The position numbers and the translations under genes were made by a program. The notes below the pieces were generated by a model. The model ran no database searches. It saw nothing but the letters and a program-made list of their open reading frames with translations, and was not told the origin of the DNA. A stretch of DNA of 64,000 bases from Xylona heveae TC161 (Eukaryota > Ascomycota > Xylonomycetes > Xylonales > Xylonaceae). The stretch covers positions 1 to 64,000 of the forward strand of contig NW_017264205.1 in the NCBI RefSeq assembly GCF_001619985.1, in the 5' to 3' direction. This document shows positions 11,899-22,398 of this stretch, in pieces (within the stretch, counting starts at the first letter, position 1; each line of letters begins with the position of its first letter).

Positions 11899-14800
11899 CT
11901 ACGGAACATAAATTCTTGAAAAGCCCACAACTTCCCGACGACAACAGACGCAGGTTGCGAAATTGTTCATGGCGAGACTGATTCGACAGTCCTCGCAGAG
12001 GCTGAGACAGCGACAGGGCCAGATGAGAATAGTACGGGGACTGCACTGGCAGACGACGCATTGGGGACCGCCAGATCCGAGTCCTTCGCCGCCTTGTTTC
12101 CAGGTCAGGGGGTCCTGGGCAGATGCATCATTACCACTGTCGGTGTTTTGCCATGCCTGTTCCCATTCTTGCGCAGTATTTCGACTCCGGAGGTGCGACC
12201 GACGCGCGAGGATGATTTGTTCGAGCAATTCGGCTTCTTCTTCGGGAGTCAGCGTCCTGTTGACGGGCACTGTGGAGCCAACAGGCCGATAGCGCGTGGA
12301 TGTGAGGATCTGTGTCCTTTGGGCTTCCTGTGCACGGCGGTACTGCGAACGTGTGAGTATGCCGGGGCTGGCGAGATGGTGGGATAAGAGACGGGCTTCT
12401 TGGCGCTGTTCGGGGTTGCTGGGGTCAAGGAGCCGTGCAAGGTAGGCTGGGTCAAGAGTGGTGTCGACCATGGGAGAAGATTCGCGAGTATGTGTGAGTG
12501 AGCGGGAATGGGTGTATTCATCAGCGTCAGGAAAAGGGTCGGACTGAGTCGGGGTGCGACGGCCAGAGTCCGAGCCATCGTCAGTTTCCCACGCGTGTTC
12601 GTCTCGGTCATGATGATCATCGTGAGTTGTGGCCATGGAAATGACACTGGTAGTGTCGTCCTCATCGTCGTCGGCTTGATACTCACCGCTTTCGTCGCGG
12701 TCTCCCCACCAGCCTCCGTGCGCCCACCACCCGTAGAGGCTCGAGTCGAGCCGCTCCTCATCGGCATCTGTCCAATACTCTGAGCCAAACTGGCGCATTC
12801 GTCGCATCTCAGTCTCAACATCCACGTCGCGGTTGGTGGGTAGAGAGAGTTCGCCGTTAGCGGAGAGGATCCAAAACTCGAGAGATTGAGGCGAGTTCCG
12901 TCCACTTCTCCTGCGACGGTCTTTACCGGATCCATGCCGACGCACTGCAAGAATCTGAAGCCAACGAGGGCGGCGTGTAACTCCGAGCTTGGCAAGCATA
13001 GTGAGGAGGAAAACAGCACTCCAGCTACTCAGTAGTTGAAATATACCCCGTAGATACTCCCAGGCCATAATCCACCGAGCACCTCTTTGTAGAGCCCCTA
13101 CGCCATCATTCCTCAAAGCTGCTCTACCAGTCTTGGACTTGTCCTTTTGGCCTTTGGCACTCCGCTCTCGGGCATAGCCGCTGGTTGAATGCACGAGACG
13201 GGAATCTTGTGAGATGGCAGAATTATCCGTCATCCCGACGCCGTCGAGGACCGAGTAATTCCCCAAGGTTTCTGCCAGCTCGCTGGGGACGTTGAGACCT
13301 ATGAATCGTGCACGGTCAAGTTCCTTCATTCTCTCTTCTTCTAACCATGTCCACCTGCGCACCGCGACTCGTCTTCCTTCATTCAAGAAGACCGCCTCGC
13401 TGGCTGCTGTCAGAGCAGCAAAGCCAATTTTGAGGAGAGTTGTATAGAAATCTTCCGACATGCTGATACGAATGGAAGAGAGTTGATGATTTGCGAGCAG
13501 GGTCTCGTGTGCAATTATAAACCTCTCTTTCCATGAACGCGTGGGAACATGGCCAGGAGGCAGTGCAAGAGTAGTGAGAATGAGGGCTAACATATAGATA
13601 GCGCCGCAGATAAGGATACCAGCGAGGATAAGGATATGTGGGATAAACCCAATAACACAAACACTCGGAAATCTGAGAATGCCAAGGTCGCCTCCAGGCC
13701 GCGGAGAGAAGGTGAAAAAGCTCCAGAGAAATGAGGCCATGAAACAGAATCCCCATGTGGCAGTATTGATAAGTCGAAATCGACTTTGTAGGCCAAATAC
13801 CGCAAGAATATGGCTGGTCAAATGGTTCATGCTCGACACAATAGCGATAAATAACATTTCAGGCGGAGCGTTCAATGCATCAATGATTATTGAGCGGGGG
13901 ACTGTAATTGTGCCCTCGTCGTCTGCGGCTGCGGCGGCAGCCGCCGCCGAGGCAGCAGCAGAGAGTGTTGTTGTCATATTCGACGCTATCTCGCCACCGG
14001 CCTTGCTCAGACCCCAGTCCAACTGCGAATGTACCATCGTCTCTGCCTCAGAAAACGCAAGGGAATGCTCGAATAGAGTCATTCCGGTCTCAGCCATAGG
14101 CTGTCGACCTTGAAGCGCGCAGGACAGTGTCTCGATAAACTGGCTTAGAAATAGTGTTTGAAAGAGAGGCCATAATCGTGAAAGCGAGCCATGTAGAAGC
14201 GGAAAGAGGCGCCTTGGCTGTATCATGTCTGCGGCAACGCAGCTCTCGGTATCATCTTGCCAAAATAGTATGCTAGAACTGAGCCGATAGAACAGACCTC
14301 CTGGGGGCCCGAAGTCTAGCAGTGGCTTCTTAATACCAGTGGCAAATCGCAGCGATGGGAATTCGGGCGAAGTCTGACAGCGCAGGGCTTGGAGCATCCT
14401 CAGGGTTTGCAATGCAAACAGGGTTATAGGTATGATTCGGAGCGCCAGACGGAGATGCCAATGTAATCTGATACGTCGCCGAGCTGCTGCATATATTTGG
14501 GTACGGTTGAGAATGATTGCCTGCAAACTCTGTCAGTGTGCCACATTCGCCAAAAAAAACAAGAAGCCTGATTAGACACATACCATGGTAATACACGCAA
14601 GTGCCCATTTACTCGTCATGTAGGCAACAAGACCTCCAATATTGCGGACATTCTGGAATCCGAACAAATGGGAAGCGTTGACGGAAGCCGCACCTTCAGC
14701 AGCAGCAGCATTCATTCCGACTGTAGCTGAGCCTTGAGCAAAAGCAGCCGCTGGTTCAGCAGCTGCAGCGCCAGCAAGGGCCCCACCTTGAGCGGTGGCC

Positions 14801-15069
14801 TCCGCAATGACGCTTCCTCCATAACCCCCTCCAATAACGTTATCTATCTGATCGACAGTGTTGGCAAAGGCCAAAGATCCCACACGGCGGATAATCCGGG
14901 GAACGACCATCAACAGGTCCTTGGGCGATGGCGTAAGATTATATGTTGCATTCGCGGCGGAGGCCGTTAGTTGCTGAAATGTAGAGGTTAAACCGGGCAC
15001 GGCAGTCTGCTCGACTGGAAGGCCAGCTGAGAATACGGCCCCTGAACCCGCGCTCTCGGTGAGGGACAT
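11899..15069 (-). CDS. Asi3-like multi-pass membrane RING E3 ubiquitin ligase
   Basis: Predicted nuclear-envelope or ER ubiquitin ligase of the fungal Asi1/Asi3 group; yeast Asi proteins degrade stray membrane proteins and latent transcription factors. Two exons, 15069-14584 and 14520-11899, split by a 63-bp intron (GTATGT...TTTGCAG), give 1035 aa. The N-terminal ~160 residues are Ala/Gly-rich. Several hydrophobic segments follow, clearest in residues ~165-200 and ~370-480. A long acidic Asp/Glu/His-rich linker precedes the extreme C-terminal RING. The RING spacing is CVVC, PCRC, LCEDC, CVCC: the position usually held by histidine is cysteine. The protein ends SRIYVP. The start is the ATG at 15069; an upstream in-frame TTG at 15120 was discounted. 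It ends convergent with ULA1, 2 kb away. Confidence 0.8.
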
Positions 15070-15816
15070 TATGAATTTCGCTCCCGGCGTGAAGCCGTCC
15101 TCTGCGTGATCTCTTGACAATCAGACGGAGCAACAGTAGTGGCCGCCTATTGAGACGCTCTCAGCGACTGTGGAACGGCATATCACGGAAGTGCTGAAAC
15201 GCGAACGCCAGAAATATATTTTCTTATCACGATCAAAACATAAAGAGCAGGGTCGTCCAAATCGATGTATTCACTAACCGGAAAGTGCCATTTCGTTGTT
15301 CTTGTCTCCAGCAGACTTTCCCATTCACTCATTCATCCATTTCATGGTCATAGCATTAGTGGCTGTACTAGCCTACCGTAGTAATCTCCGTTGCCGATGA
15401 CGCTTCTCCACACAACAGACCGCAGGGGTCAAGGGGTAGGCGAGTTTATTAAGGCTGTCGACATCGACTGTTCCATGGCGAGCATTGTCACAGTGGAATT
15501 TGATAATGACAAACCAATCCTACAGGACAAAATGGAATCACCTTTATTTGAATTGAACCATTTATTATTTGTGATACTGATTCAAAGTGCACTGGATAAC
15601 CGTAACCTCCATCAATCAAGCACTTTCAAATAGAATAATGCAAGTTGACGTCACTTATGTCGACGCGAAAACAGCAGAATTTATGTTCAATATCAGATTG
15701 AATCCCTGAAGAATGATCGGCCCCAGAGCCGCTCACTTCATGAAAGCCACCAATGCACCTCAATGTGTGGTCAATGCAAAATTGTCGATCGACAAGATTT
15801 TTTTTCTGAGAAAGAA
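15070..15816. other. intergenic; promoter side of the Asi3-like gene
   Basis: 747 bp between the Asi3-like start and the stop of the next minus-strand gene. Nothing recognisable; no open frame here has convincing features. Confidence 0.5.
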
Positions 15817-17319
15817 TCAAGAAGAATGGCCGTTTTGAGGAGAGCTGCCCAGTCGATTCTGCTCGCTGGATTGACCATTTTGTGAGCTAGATCGACCATT
15901 CTGCGGGTTTGACTGGCTACTTTGCAAGTTAGATTGACCGTTACGGTTATACGGACTAGAGTAGCTTGAGCTTGATCGGATATTCTGGGGGAAAGGGAGG
16001 CGGTTTCGAGGAGAAGCCCCGTTCCCATTCCCGGGGTTGCTCGATGGATTGCCAGTTGATGGGATCAAGGTAGCAAAGCGAGATCCGGAATGGCCGTTAG
16101 AAGCAGATGAACGCCCATTTGTCAAGCCAAAAGCTGCCGTTGTAAATCTATTCGACCAGCGATTTCCATTTCTGGCAACGCTTTCTGAAGGACTCTCTGC
16201 GAGATCACTCCGAAGTCTTTCAATATGCGCATCGAGATGAGCCATGTGCCGGTCGTACTTCTCATCAAGTTGTCTGCCTCGATGCATAATATCCCTGGTT
16301 CTGCGGTCGAGCAATTCGGATTCCTCATGCATTTGCGAAACCTCAGCCGTCTTCGGAAGGCTGTGTTCACTAAGCCAATCATTGACGTTTTGCGGAAAAG
16401 GTTTCAGATTTCTCTCAGTATCCACGCGATCAAATTCGTCATCCCACTTGTCGATGTGTCCCCACAGCAGCCTTTCCCTTTCTTGGTGAATCTGGATATT
16501 CCTGTTCGCTGTCCCAAGGGCATTTTCCACCGCTCTAAGCCTCTGCATTGCCTGATGGTTCGATTCACGAAGGCGTTGTTCAGTTTGTGCTCGATGTGCT
16601 TCTTTTCTCTGCAAGCCAATGACAGTTATCCGGTTGGCCATTAACATCCAGTACAATTTCTGGAAAGTCCCGAGCAATCGAGTTTGTTCCAACCAGCGCC
16701 CCCAATTTCTGTTTTCAACACCATTTGTCTCGCCATTCGTGAGCGGAGGAGCAATCAATGTACTGTTGCCAAATACTCTGATCCGAATCCTAGTCACTCC
16801 CAGAATAAAGGACTCGAAAACCTCAAGGAGTGGGAGCCGATGGCTCTCCTCAAACTGCGCGAGGAAATAACGAAGCTTCTCCAAGTTCTGATCGCCTTTG
16901 CTCTCGCCGCCATAAATACGCACAATGTCACTTCGGAGCTTGTCTATCTGACAAACTATTGCGCTGGAGAGCTCGATTTTGCCAGCAGATGATGATACGT
17001 CTGGGCCGGGAATCTCTGTAGACAGCGAAAGTCCCTGAACGTCGTCTTCCACATCCTCTCTGCCTAGTCTGAATGCACCATCGGCAGCAGAGATGAAGAG
17101 ATTTGAGACAAGGTGGATTCGTCGACGGTCACACTTTCCATAAATTGCGCCGAGTATATCAAGAAAGTTCCTATTGTCTGTCTCTCCAGTCAAGAGGTAT
17201 AAGTCCTTGCGAAGTTCCTCGATCTCATTAGCCAGCTGCATTGCAGAAGGCGGCGGCAATTGTCCCGGAGAGGAATCGAAAACTGATGGAGCCCTCTGAT
17301 CGGTAGCCATGATGTTCAT
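15817..17319 (-). CDS. hypothetical coiled-coil protein with Asn/Gln/Ser/Gly-rich tail
   Basis: A single uninterrupted frame of 500 aa, or 497 aa if the second ATG (17310, MATDQ) is used. I do not recognise a family. Residues ~25-200 are predicted mostly helical, with repeated acidic-hydrophobic patches. Residues ~235-385 are a likely coiled coil, rich in Arg, Glu and Leu (e.g. AHRAQTEQRLRESN). From ~390 the chain becomes low-complexity with imperfect repeats of the type SSPQNG, QSSQSNPQNG and SSEQN, suggesting disorder. No signal peptide or membrane segment. It lies between two RING-protein genes on the same strand. The tail could support condensation or aggregation, but that is inference from composition only. 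Confidence 0.6.
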   Translation of the reverse strand: MNIMATDQRAPSVFDSSPGQLPPPSAMQLANEIEELRKDLYLLTGETDNRNFLDILGAIYGKCDRRRIHLVSNLFISAADGAFRLGREDVEDDVQGLSLSTEIPGPDVSSSAGKIELSSAIVCQIDKLRSDIVRIYGGESKGDQNLEKLRYFLAQFEESHRLPLLEVFESFILGVTRIRIRVFGNSTLIAPPLTNGETNGVENRNWGRWLEQTRLLGTFQKLYWMLMANRITVIGLQRKEAHRAQTEQRLRESNHQAMQRLRAVENALGTANRNIQIHQERERLLWGHIDKWDDEFDRVDTERNLKPFPQNVNDWLSEHSLPKTAEVSQMHEESELLDRRTRDIMHRGRQLDEKYDRHMAHLDAHIERLRSDLAESPSESVARNGNRWSNRFTTAAFGLTNGRSSASNGHSGSRFATLIPSTGNPSSNPGNGNGASPRNRLPFPQNIRSSSSYSSPYNRNGQSNLQSSQSNPQNGRSSSQNGQSSEQNRLGSSPQNGHSS

Positions 17320-18338
17320 TCACAATGACTGAAGTGGAAAAATGTGAAGCAAGCAAAGCTATTTGAACTGTCGAAGGGTACAAACTTTCAAACTGGTTTG
17401 ATGGAATGCTGTTGGGAAAGAAGAACGGTTTTATATGCTGGTTAACATTAAGGACGGCATCGTTCTGGCTGAAAGGAAAAAAGTATCCCACCGATGGGGC
17501 CCCTAAAGCAATATTTTCCCTCCGTTGGTCTAAATCGTGAAGTCCCGTGTCGCATTCGGATGGATTTGAAAGCAGTAGCGCAATTTGGTGCTTCATGACA
17601 GGTATGCTCTTTCCCAAATGGTCCAACGATGTTAGAAATTCCACGTGAAGATGATTTGGCGAAAGTGCGATTTTGGAAGACATGCTAATGATGAACCAGT
17701 CTCGATGCTCCTGAGTACCTGATTTACGAACTCAGAGTATTGGGAGAAATCGAGTGTTGTTCATTCTACATGAGCCGCATGCACAAGGGACTGGACAGAA
17801 TGATGGAGACACCCTGCGCCATCGGGCACGCTTCAAGCGCCCTATACCTTGAGCGCGCTTTGCTCTTTCTGGGTAACCAAGGAGCTTATAAAAAGCCAAT
17901 TTTTATAGAAAGATGGCTTGACTTTTTGTTATTTTATGGGACTTATTTTCATGTTAGGCATTCGTAACGTCCAAGAATGTTTTAATTTTATGAAACGACC
18001 ACCTTGATCACTGACAACTGGCGCGACGAGAGATGAAAACGAGGTTGTCGCTCTTGGATCGGAAGGAACGATCTTAGGCTCGTGACAGAATCTTTTGGTG
18101 GCCCCAATTCGTCGACAGAGGGCCTAAGTAACCATACTATCAGATTCTGCCAACGTCCGTTTTCGGATTTGGGAGATTTCGCTCAGAATCATGCTGAAGG
18201 TCCCTTCTTACACAAACAATTATAGTGGGAGGCTTTGGGCAACCGAAAGGCCACCTGTACTTCGCTGATTCAGATACTGAGCGGCGATAAGTCTCTGAAC
18301 CCTTTCTCGTGCAAATCAAAGTCCGTGGATTCGTTGAC
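17320..18338. other. intergenic between the coiled-coil gene and HEI10
   Basis: The minus-strand frame 17228-17683 (151 codons, ATG at 17683) overlaps the start of the neighbouring gene in another frame and has no recognisable family; I do not call it. The rest holds the region after HEI10, including a possible alternative last exon near 18180-18271. Confidence 0.45.
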
Positions 18339-19680
18339 TTACCCTGGGATCATCTCACCAAACTTCCGTTGCTTCCCAAAGCGGGAGTTGTCATCAACCT
18401 GACCGTGTACATTCCTCGAAGCTGCATTAATGTTCGCGGTATTTAGCGTACCGATAGGGCGACGACCAATAGGAGAACCTCTCATGTCACTCTGACTTTC
18501 AAACGCCTCCGAAAACATTCTGTTATCAACCGCTCTTGGACGAGTAGCCTGAGGTTGAGAGTATAGCCTTGACTGCCGGATATGCGAAGGTATGGTCCTC
18601 TCTCTATTTCCTGCAATAATATTGTTTAGCATTCTCAACTGGGGCGAAATGACTTCACTCCAGTTTGACTGACCAGGTTCTTGGTTAATATTCCTTATCC
18701 CATGTTGTCGGTTTGCCATTCCAGGTGTTCCAACGCCATGGTTTCCATCCATATGTCGCTTTGGGCTATGATGAAACTGATTTATACGTGACGTGGTCTC
18801 TCCTACGCTGGGTGAGTATCGGGCATAAGCTGTTGCTGGAGCTTGAAAGCTAGTATTGCTCTCATTTTCTATTGAACGCAGGGGTTGGTTGCGTTCGGAG
18901 GCGGCCAGCAGTGTCTGGTCGGCGGAATTGAAAGCTGCAGTCTGAACTGATGATAAGAGCGTACGGCGCTTGAGTTTGTCATACAGCTCCTGCAATTGGA
19001 TACACTTGCGGCTCTTTTCACGTAGTGCCTCGATGACTTCGTGATGCTTGCGTTGGAGGTCATCTTGCTCAACCGAGAGTGCTTCGTTATATAAGCCAGC
19101 TGTACGCTAAATTTGAGGGTATGAGCATAAAGCTTACCTGAAAATCTATGTTGCATATTCGAAATCTCCGAATTTGCATCATGGATTAGCTTATCCATTT
19201 GATTGCTTAGAACTGTGTACTTTTCGGTTAAGCTTTTTGAGAGATATTCCTGATATACTCTGCCTGGATTAGCTTAAGCTCAGAAAACCGCGGAGATATA
19301 TGCACATCTCCTGCGTAGCCTGGTAAGTCCAAAACGCAAGCCCTCTGCTTGCACACTCCATTATAATCGTAGGGTTCAGTCCTTCCAAAATGCAAGTCTT
19401 GAATTCCTCCGTGGGATTGAGTCGGGTGAAAATAACATCATCTGGGCTTGCCAATGCTGATTCACAGGCAGGGCATATACGGTTGGCATCTGCATGCTTT
19501 GAGAGACTGTGTGCTTCTATGCAACGAACACAGAAGATATGACTGGAGGAGATAATCGTCAGCTTCAATTGAGATCACCGGTGAAGACTTAGTTTCTTCC
19601 GACCTGCAAGTCGTGATTACAGCTTGATCTTGAAGCTCTTTGCGGCACTTGAGAGAATTGCATCTAAGCTGGAAATCCAT
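18339..19680 (-). CDS. HEI10: HEI10/CCNB1IP1-type meiotic RING protein
   Basis: Predicted RING E3 ligase that marks and stabilises meiotic crossover sites on the synaptonemal complex. Four exons, 19680-19604, 19542-19306, 19259-19138 and 19099-18339, give 398 aa. The RING uses Cys7, Cys12, Cys25, His27, Cys30, Cys33, Cys49 and Cys52, with SHIFC formed across intron 1. After it come the family hallmark ALAFWTYQ-like segment (RGLAFWTYQATQE), YQEYL, a coiled coil to about residue 170, and a basic, probably disordered tail. Human CCNB1IP1 has the same order. Introns 2 and 3 are only 46 and 38 bp in this model. The stop TAA lies inside GGGTAAGT, a perfect donor, so a longer spliced form is possible. 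It is divergent from the XAP5 gene. Confidence 0.85.
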
Positions 19681-20505
19681 TATGGAATTTATGGTGTATG
19701 TGAGGTAAGTTGCTCGTCTGCAAAGCAACCTTGATAGCAGGAGGGAAAAGAGCAAAGTTGTCAAATAGAGAGAAGAATCAAATGCTTAGAAAAAAGGGGT
19801 TCTGCTAGAAGATGTAATATACCGAGTCGCAAGAACAGGTAGGTCATAGAATATTTGGAATTGAATGGAAGCGAGGGTAGATGGTTTTGCAATATAAGGT
19901 GCCACGTGAGATGTGACAGTCCATATGGCAAGTATTCTATTCATAAACTTATGAGACTTCCGTTCAAATTAGAGTAAAGATAGGCCGATTTTTAATGGTA
20001 CGTTCATATAGGTTGAAAGGAACCCTCTCCTATAAGCTTTGGTGTAATGCAAATACGTCCGAAGTCTGCTTGAAGTCGGGGCTGCGAATAAAAAAATTAC
20101 CTTCAATGTCAGTGAGCATTTGCCTACAGTTTCACACGAGTTGTATTAGAATAAAGAAATGTTAAATCCATAAAAAGATATTGATCTATCCTCCGTCTTG
20201 CTGTCAGCGCAGCAACTGAATGTGACTGTTTATCCTGATAATGCCCGAGGAAGGCTGGCCCTAAAGTGGCTTAGCGTCAGGGACAGATGTCGGAGGTTGA
20301 ACGGGATCAACTCCCGATGTCGATCTCTACATGTCCGACTTAAACTCCGTCGTCATCCTCTTCTGATTGTGCATGCAAATACTTTTCCTTTTTGGCTGAA
20401 TTTGGATAATCGGCGGACGGCAGATTTGTTTTCTGTATAATTTTTCGATAAGACCAGCTCAAGCACTCTGTCTAGTTGTTCAGTCATTTCGCAGCTCAAG
20501 CCGCC
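19681..20505. promoter_or_regulatory. divergent intergenic region between HEI10 and XAP5
   Basis: 825 bp between two start codons pointing away from each other. AT-rich, with no recognised regulatory motif. Confidence 0.5.
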
Positions 20506-21775
20506 ATGAGCTCATCTCGACCTCCGTCTAATCCTTCCTCGCGAAGCTCTACTCCAAATCCTGCGAATTCCCGGTTTACTTCACAGAGTACAACTGCAGA
20601 AGACCTCCTCAAATCTCAAACTGTTGGATTGGTTCACCTTTCGGATTTCAAGAAACGAAGGGTTGAAGTACTGGAACAAAAGGAACGGGAAGCGCAAGAT
20701 AGAACATTGGGAATTGCTACTCCATCCTCAGCATCGGGCGCGGCTACGCCCTCTGAACGGTAATGTCAAGCTCCGTAAATCAGCGATGCGAAATTTAATC
20801 ATCAAGGTATAGTGGATCAACACCTCAGCCGCCCAAAAAGAAGAAGAAGACGGTGGCCAAGGGCAAACTATCCTTTGGCCTGGATGACGAAGAAGAAGAC
20901 TCAAGTACCTCTACTACTGCCTCACCAAAGCCGGGCACGCCAGACGTGCAAAGGTCTGAATCAACTTCACCCAACCCTGAAGATGGAGCTGGTGTGAAGA
21001 AGAAGCGGCTTGGCCCCAATGCCAATGTTACCGTCGCGCCCAAGGCAATGACCAAATCTGCGCTTCTTCGCGAAGCGCAAACGAGAGAACAATTGCGAAA
21101 AGAATTTTTAGTGATGCAGGAGGCTGTCAAAGCTACGGAGATCCTCATGCCATTTACATTCTACGATGGCACACATATTCCTGGCGGCGTCTGCAAAGTC
21201 AGGAAGGGCGATCACGTATGGTTGTTCCTTGATAAGGCACGTAAAGTCGGCGCTGAACTTGCCGTTGGTGGCGGCGGAGAAAAGGCCAATCGTCGAGAAT
21301 GGGCTCGAGTTGGGGTCGATGATCTAATGCTCGTCAAGGGCGATCTCATCATCCCACATGTAAGTCGCATCGAGAGCCAGCTCAACAGGGATATGACAAT
21401 ATTCTAACTTGTTACTAGCATTATGATTTCTACTATTTTATTGTCAATAAGACCAAGGGACGGGATCAAGTTCCTTTATTTCCCTTTTCGTCCCAGCCGA
21501 CCTCTACCACGCCATCTTCCTCCCGGCCTGAAGATGAGCCGGACTTCAATCCTCTTTCGAAACCACCAAAGCAAAAAGAGAGCTCTCGCACGCCGCTTGA
21601 TCCGCGATTGGAGGGGTATGATAATGACCCGACCCTGACCAAGGTTGTCGATCGACGGTGGTATGAACGTAATAAACACATCTTCCCTGCCAGCACCTGG
21701 GAAGAGTTTGATCCGACCAAGGACTATACCTCGACGATTCGAAAGGACACCGAGGGAAATGCATTCTTCTTTTAA
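20506..21775 (+). CDS. XAP5/FAM50 family nuclear protein
   Basis: Conserved eukaryotic nuclear protein related to human FAM50A and plant XCT; linked in other organisms to splicing and transcription. Exons 20506-20759, 20813-21359 and 21419-21775 give 385 aa. The N-terminal ~150 residues are Ser/Pro/Lys-rich, with a KKKKK run and an acidic patch. The XAP5 domain begins near residue 165 and carries PFTFYDGTHIPGG, KGDHVWLFLDKARK, GDLIIPHHYDFYYFIVNKTKG (formed across intron 2) and WYERNKHIFPASTWEEFDP. It ends in FFF. Both introns (53 and 59 bp) restore the family sequence. The downstream neighbour is convergent. Confidence 0.93.
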
Positions 21776-21948
21776 TGAGAAGATGATGATAACAACAGTT
21801 TGCATGGGTCATGATCGAGCTCAGACAATGAGCCGTCGACCATCACGACCAACGCAGTCAGCTCTGGCTTCTAAATCCCGAGCTCCCCATCTCTTCGCCC
21901 CATTGTCTTGACTCTTACGGTCTCGAGCCACATAATGCTGTACGATGT

Positions 21949-22279
21949 TCACCAGGGTGCCCAGGTCCAACATGCCCAAGAAGCAAAGATGACGAGCCAG
22001 CCTGGCCAAAGCACGAAGAGAAGCATTGGAGACGGCGAGAGGAGCCAGAGCATAAAATGATAAAAGCATGCATCGCGGAAGCGCTCTGAGCGCTTCCACA
22101 ATTTGTGCACAGTCGACAGGGTTGTGGCGATGAAGAGCGAGAAGAGGTGGAAAAAGGTCGTGGTCACCGTGACCATCAAACGAGCAATGGAATGAGACAC
22201 CAGCGACGAAGCCACGAGCAACGATGTCAAACTGCTGGAGGAGCATAACGAAGACAACATTGCCTGAGATGAGGCATGA

Positions 22280-22311
<32 letters not shown>

Positions 22312-22398
22312 GGCTGCCTGCGCCTGCGTCTGAGTTTGCATCTTGACCGAGGACTGTTGCTGCATCTTGTTCAAAGCCGGTCGGCGATGAAGCAGCAA
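21949..22398 (-). CDS. hypothetical small membrane protein with Gln-Ala repeat
   Basis: An intronless frame of about 140-149 aa. The first codon of the open frame may not be the start; ATG codons for MQQQSS and MQTQTQ lie inside it. Residues ~20-45 are a Gln-Ala dipeptide repeat encoded by a GCCTGT array on the plus strand. Beyond it the chain is strongly hydrophobic, with two or three possible membrane segments, and ends in a Trp-rich tail. A second frame on the same strand (21821-22246, 141 codons) overlaps it and is also open, so either or a spliced mixture could be real. It is convergent with XAP5. No family recognised. Confidence 0.4.
22276..22335. repeat. GCCTGT hexamer array
   Basis: Five near-perfect GCCTGT units followed by degenerate copies (GGCTGCCTGCGCCTGCG). 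On the minus strand it encodes the Gln-Ala repeat of the small membrane-protein frame. Confidence 0.85.

Noticed and set aside
12249-13019. 256-codon minus-strand frame inside the Asi3-like gene
   Set aside because: Alternative frame of the acidic linker exon; low-complexity and without its own promoter or family.
17228-17683. 151-codon minus-strand frame with an ATG
   Set aside because: Overlaps the start of the coiled-coil gene in another frame; no splice route into it and no recognisable family.
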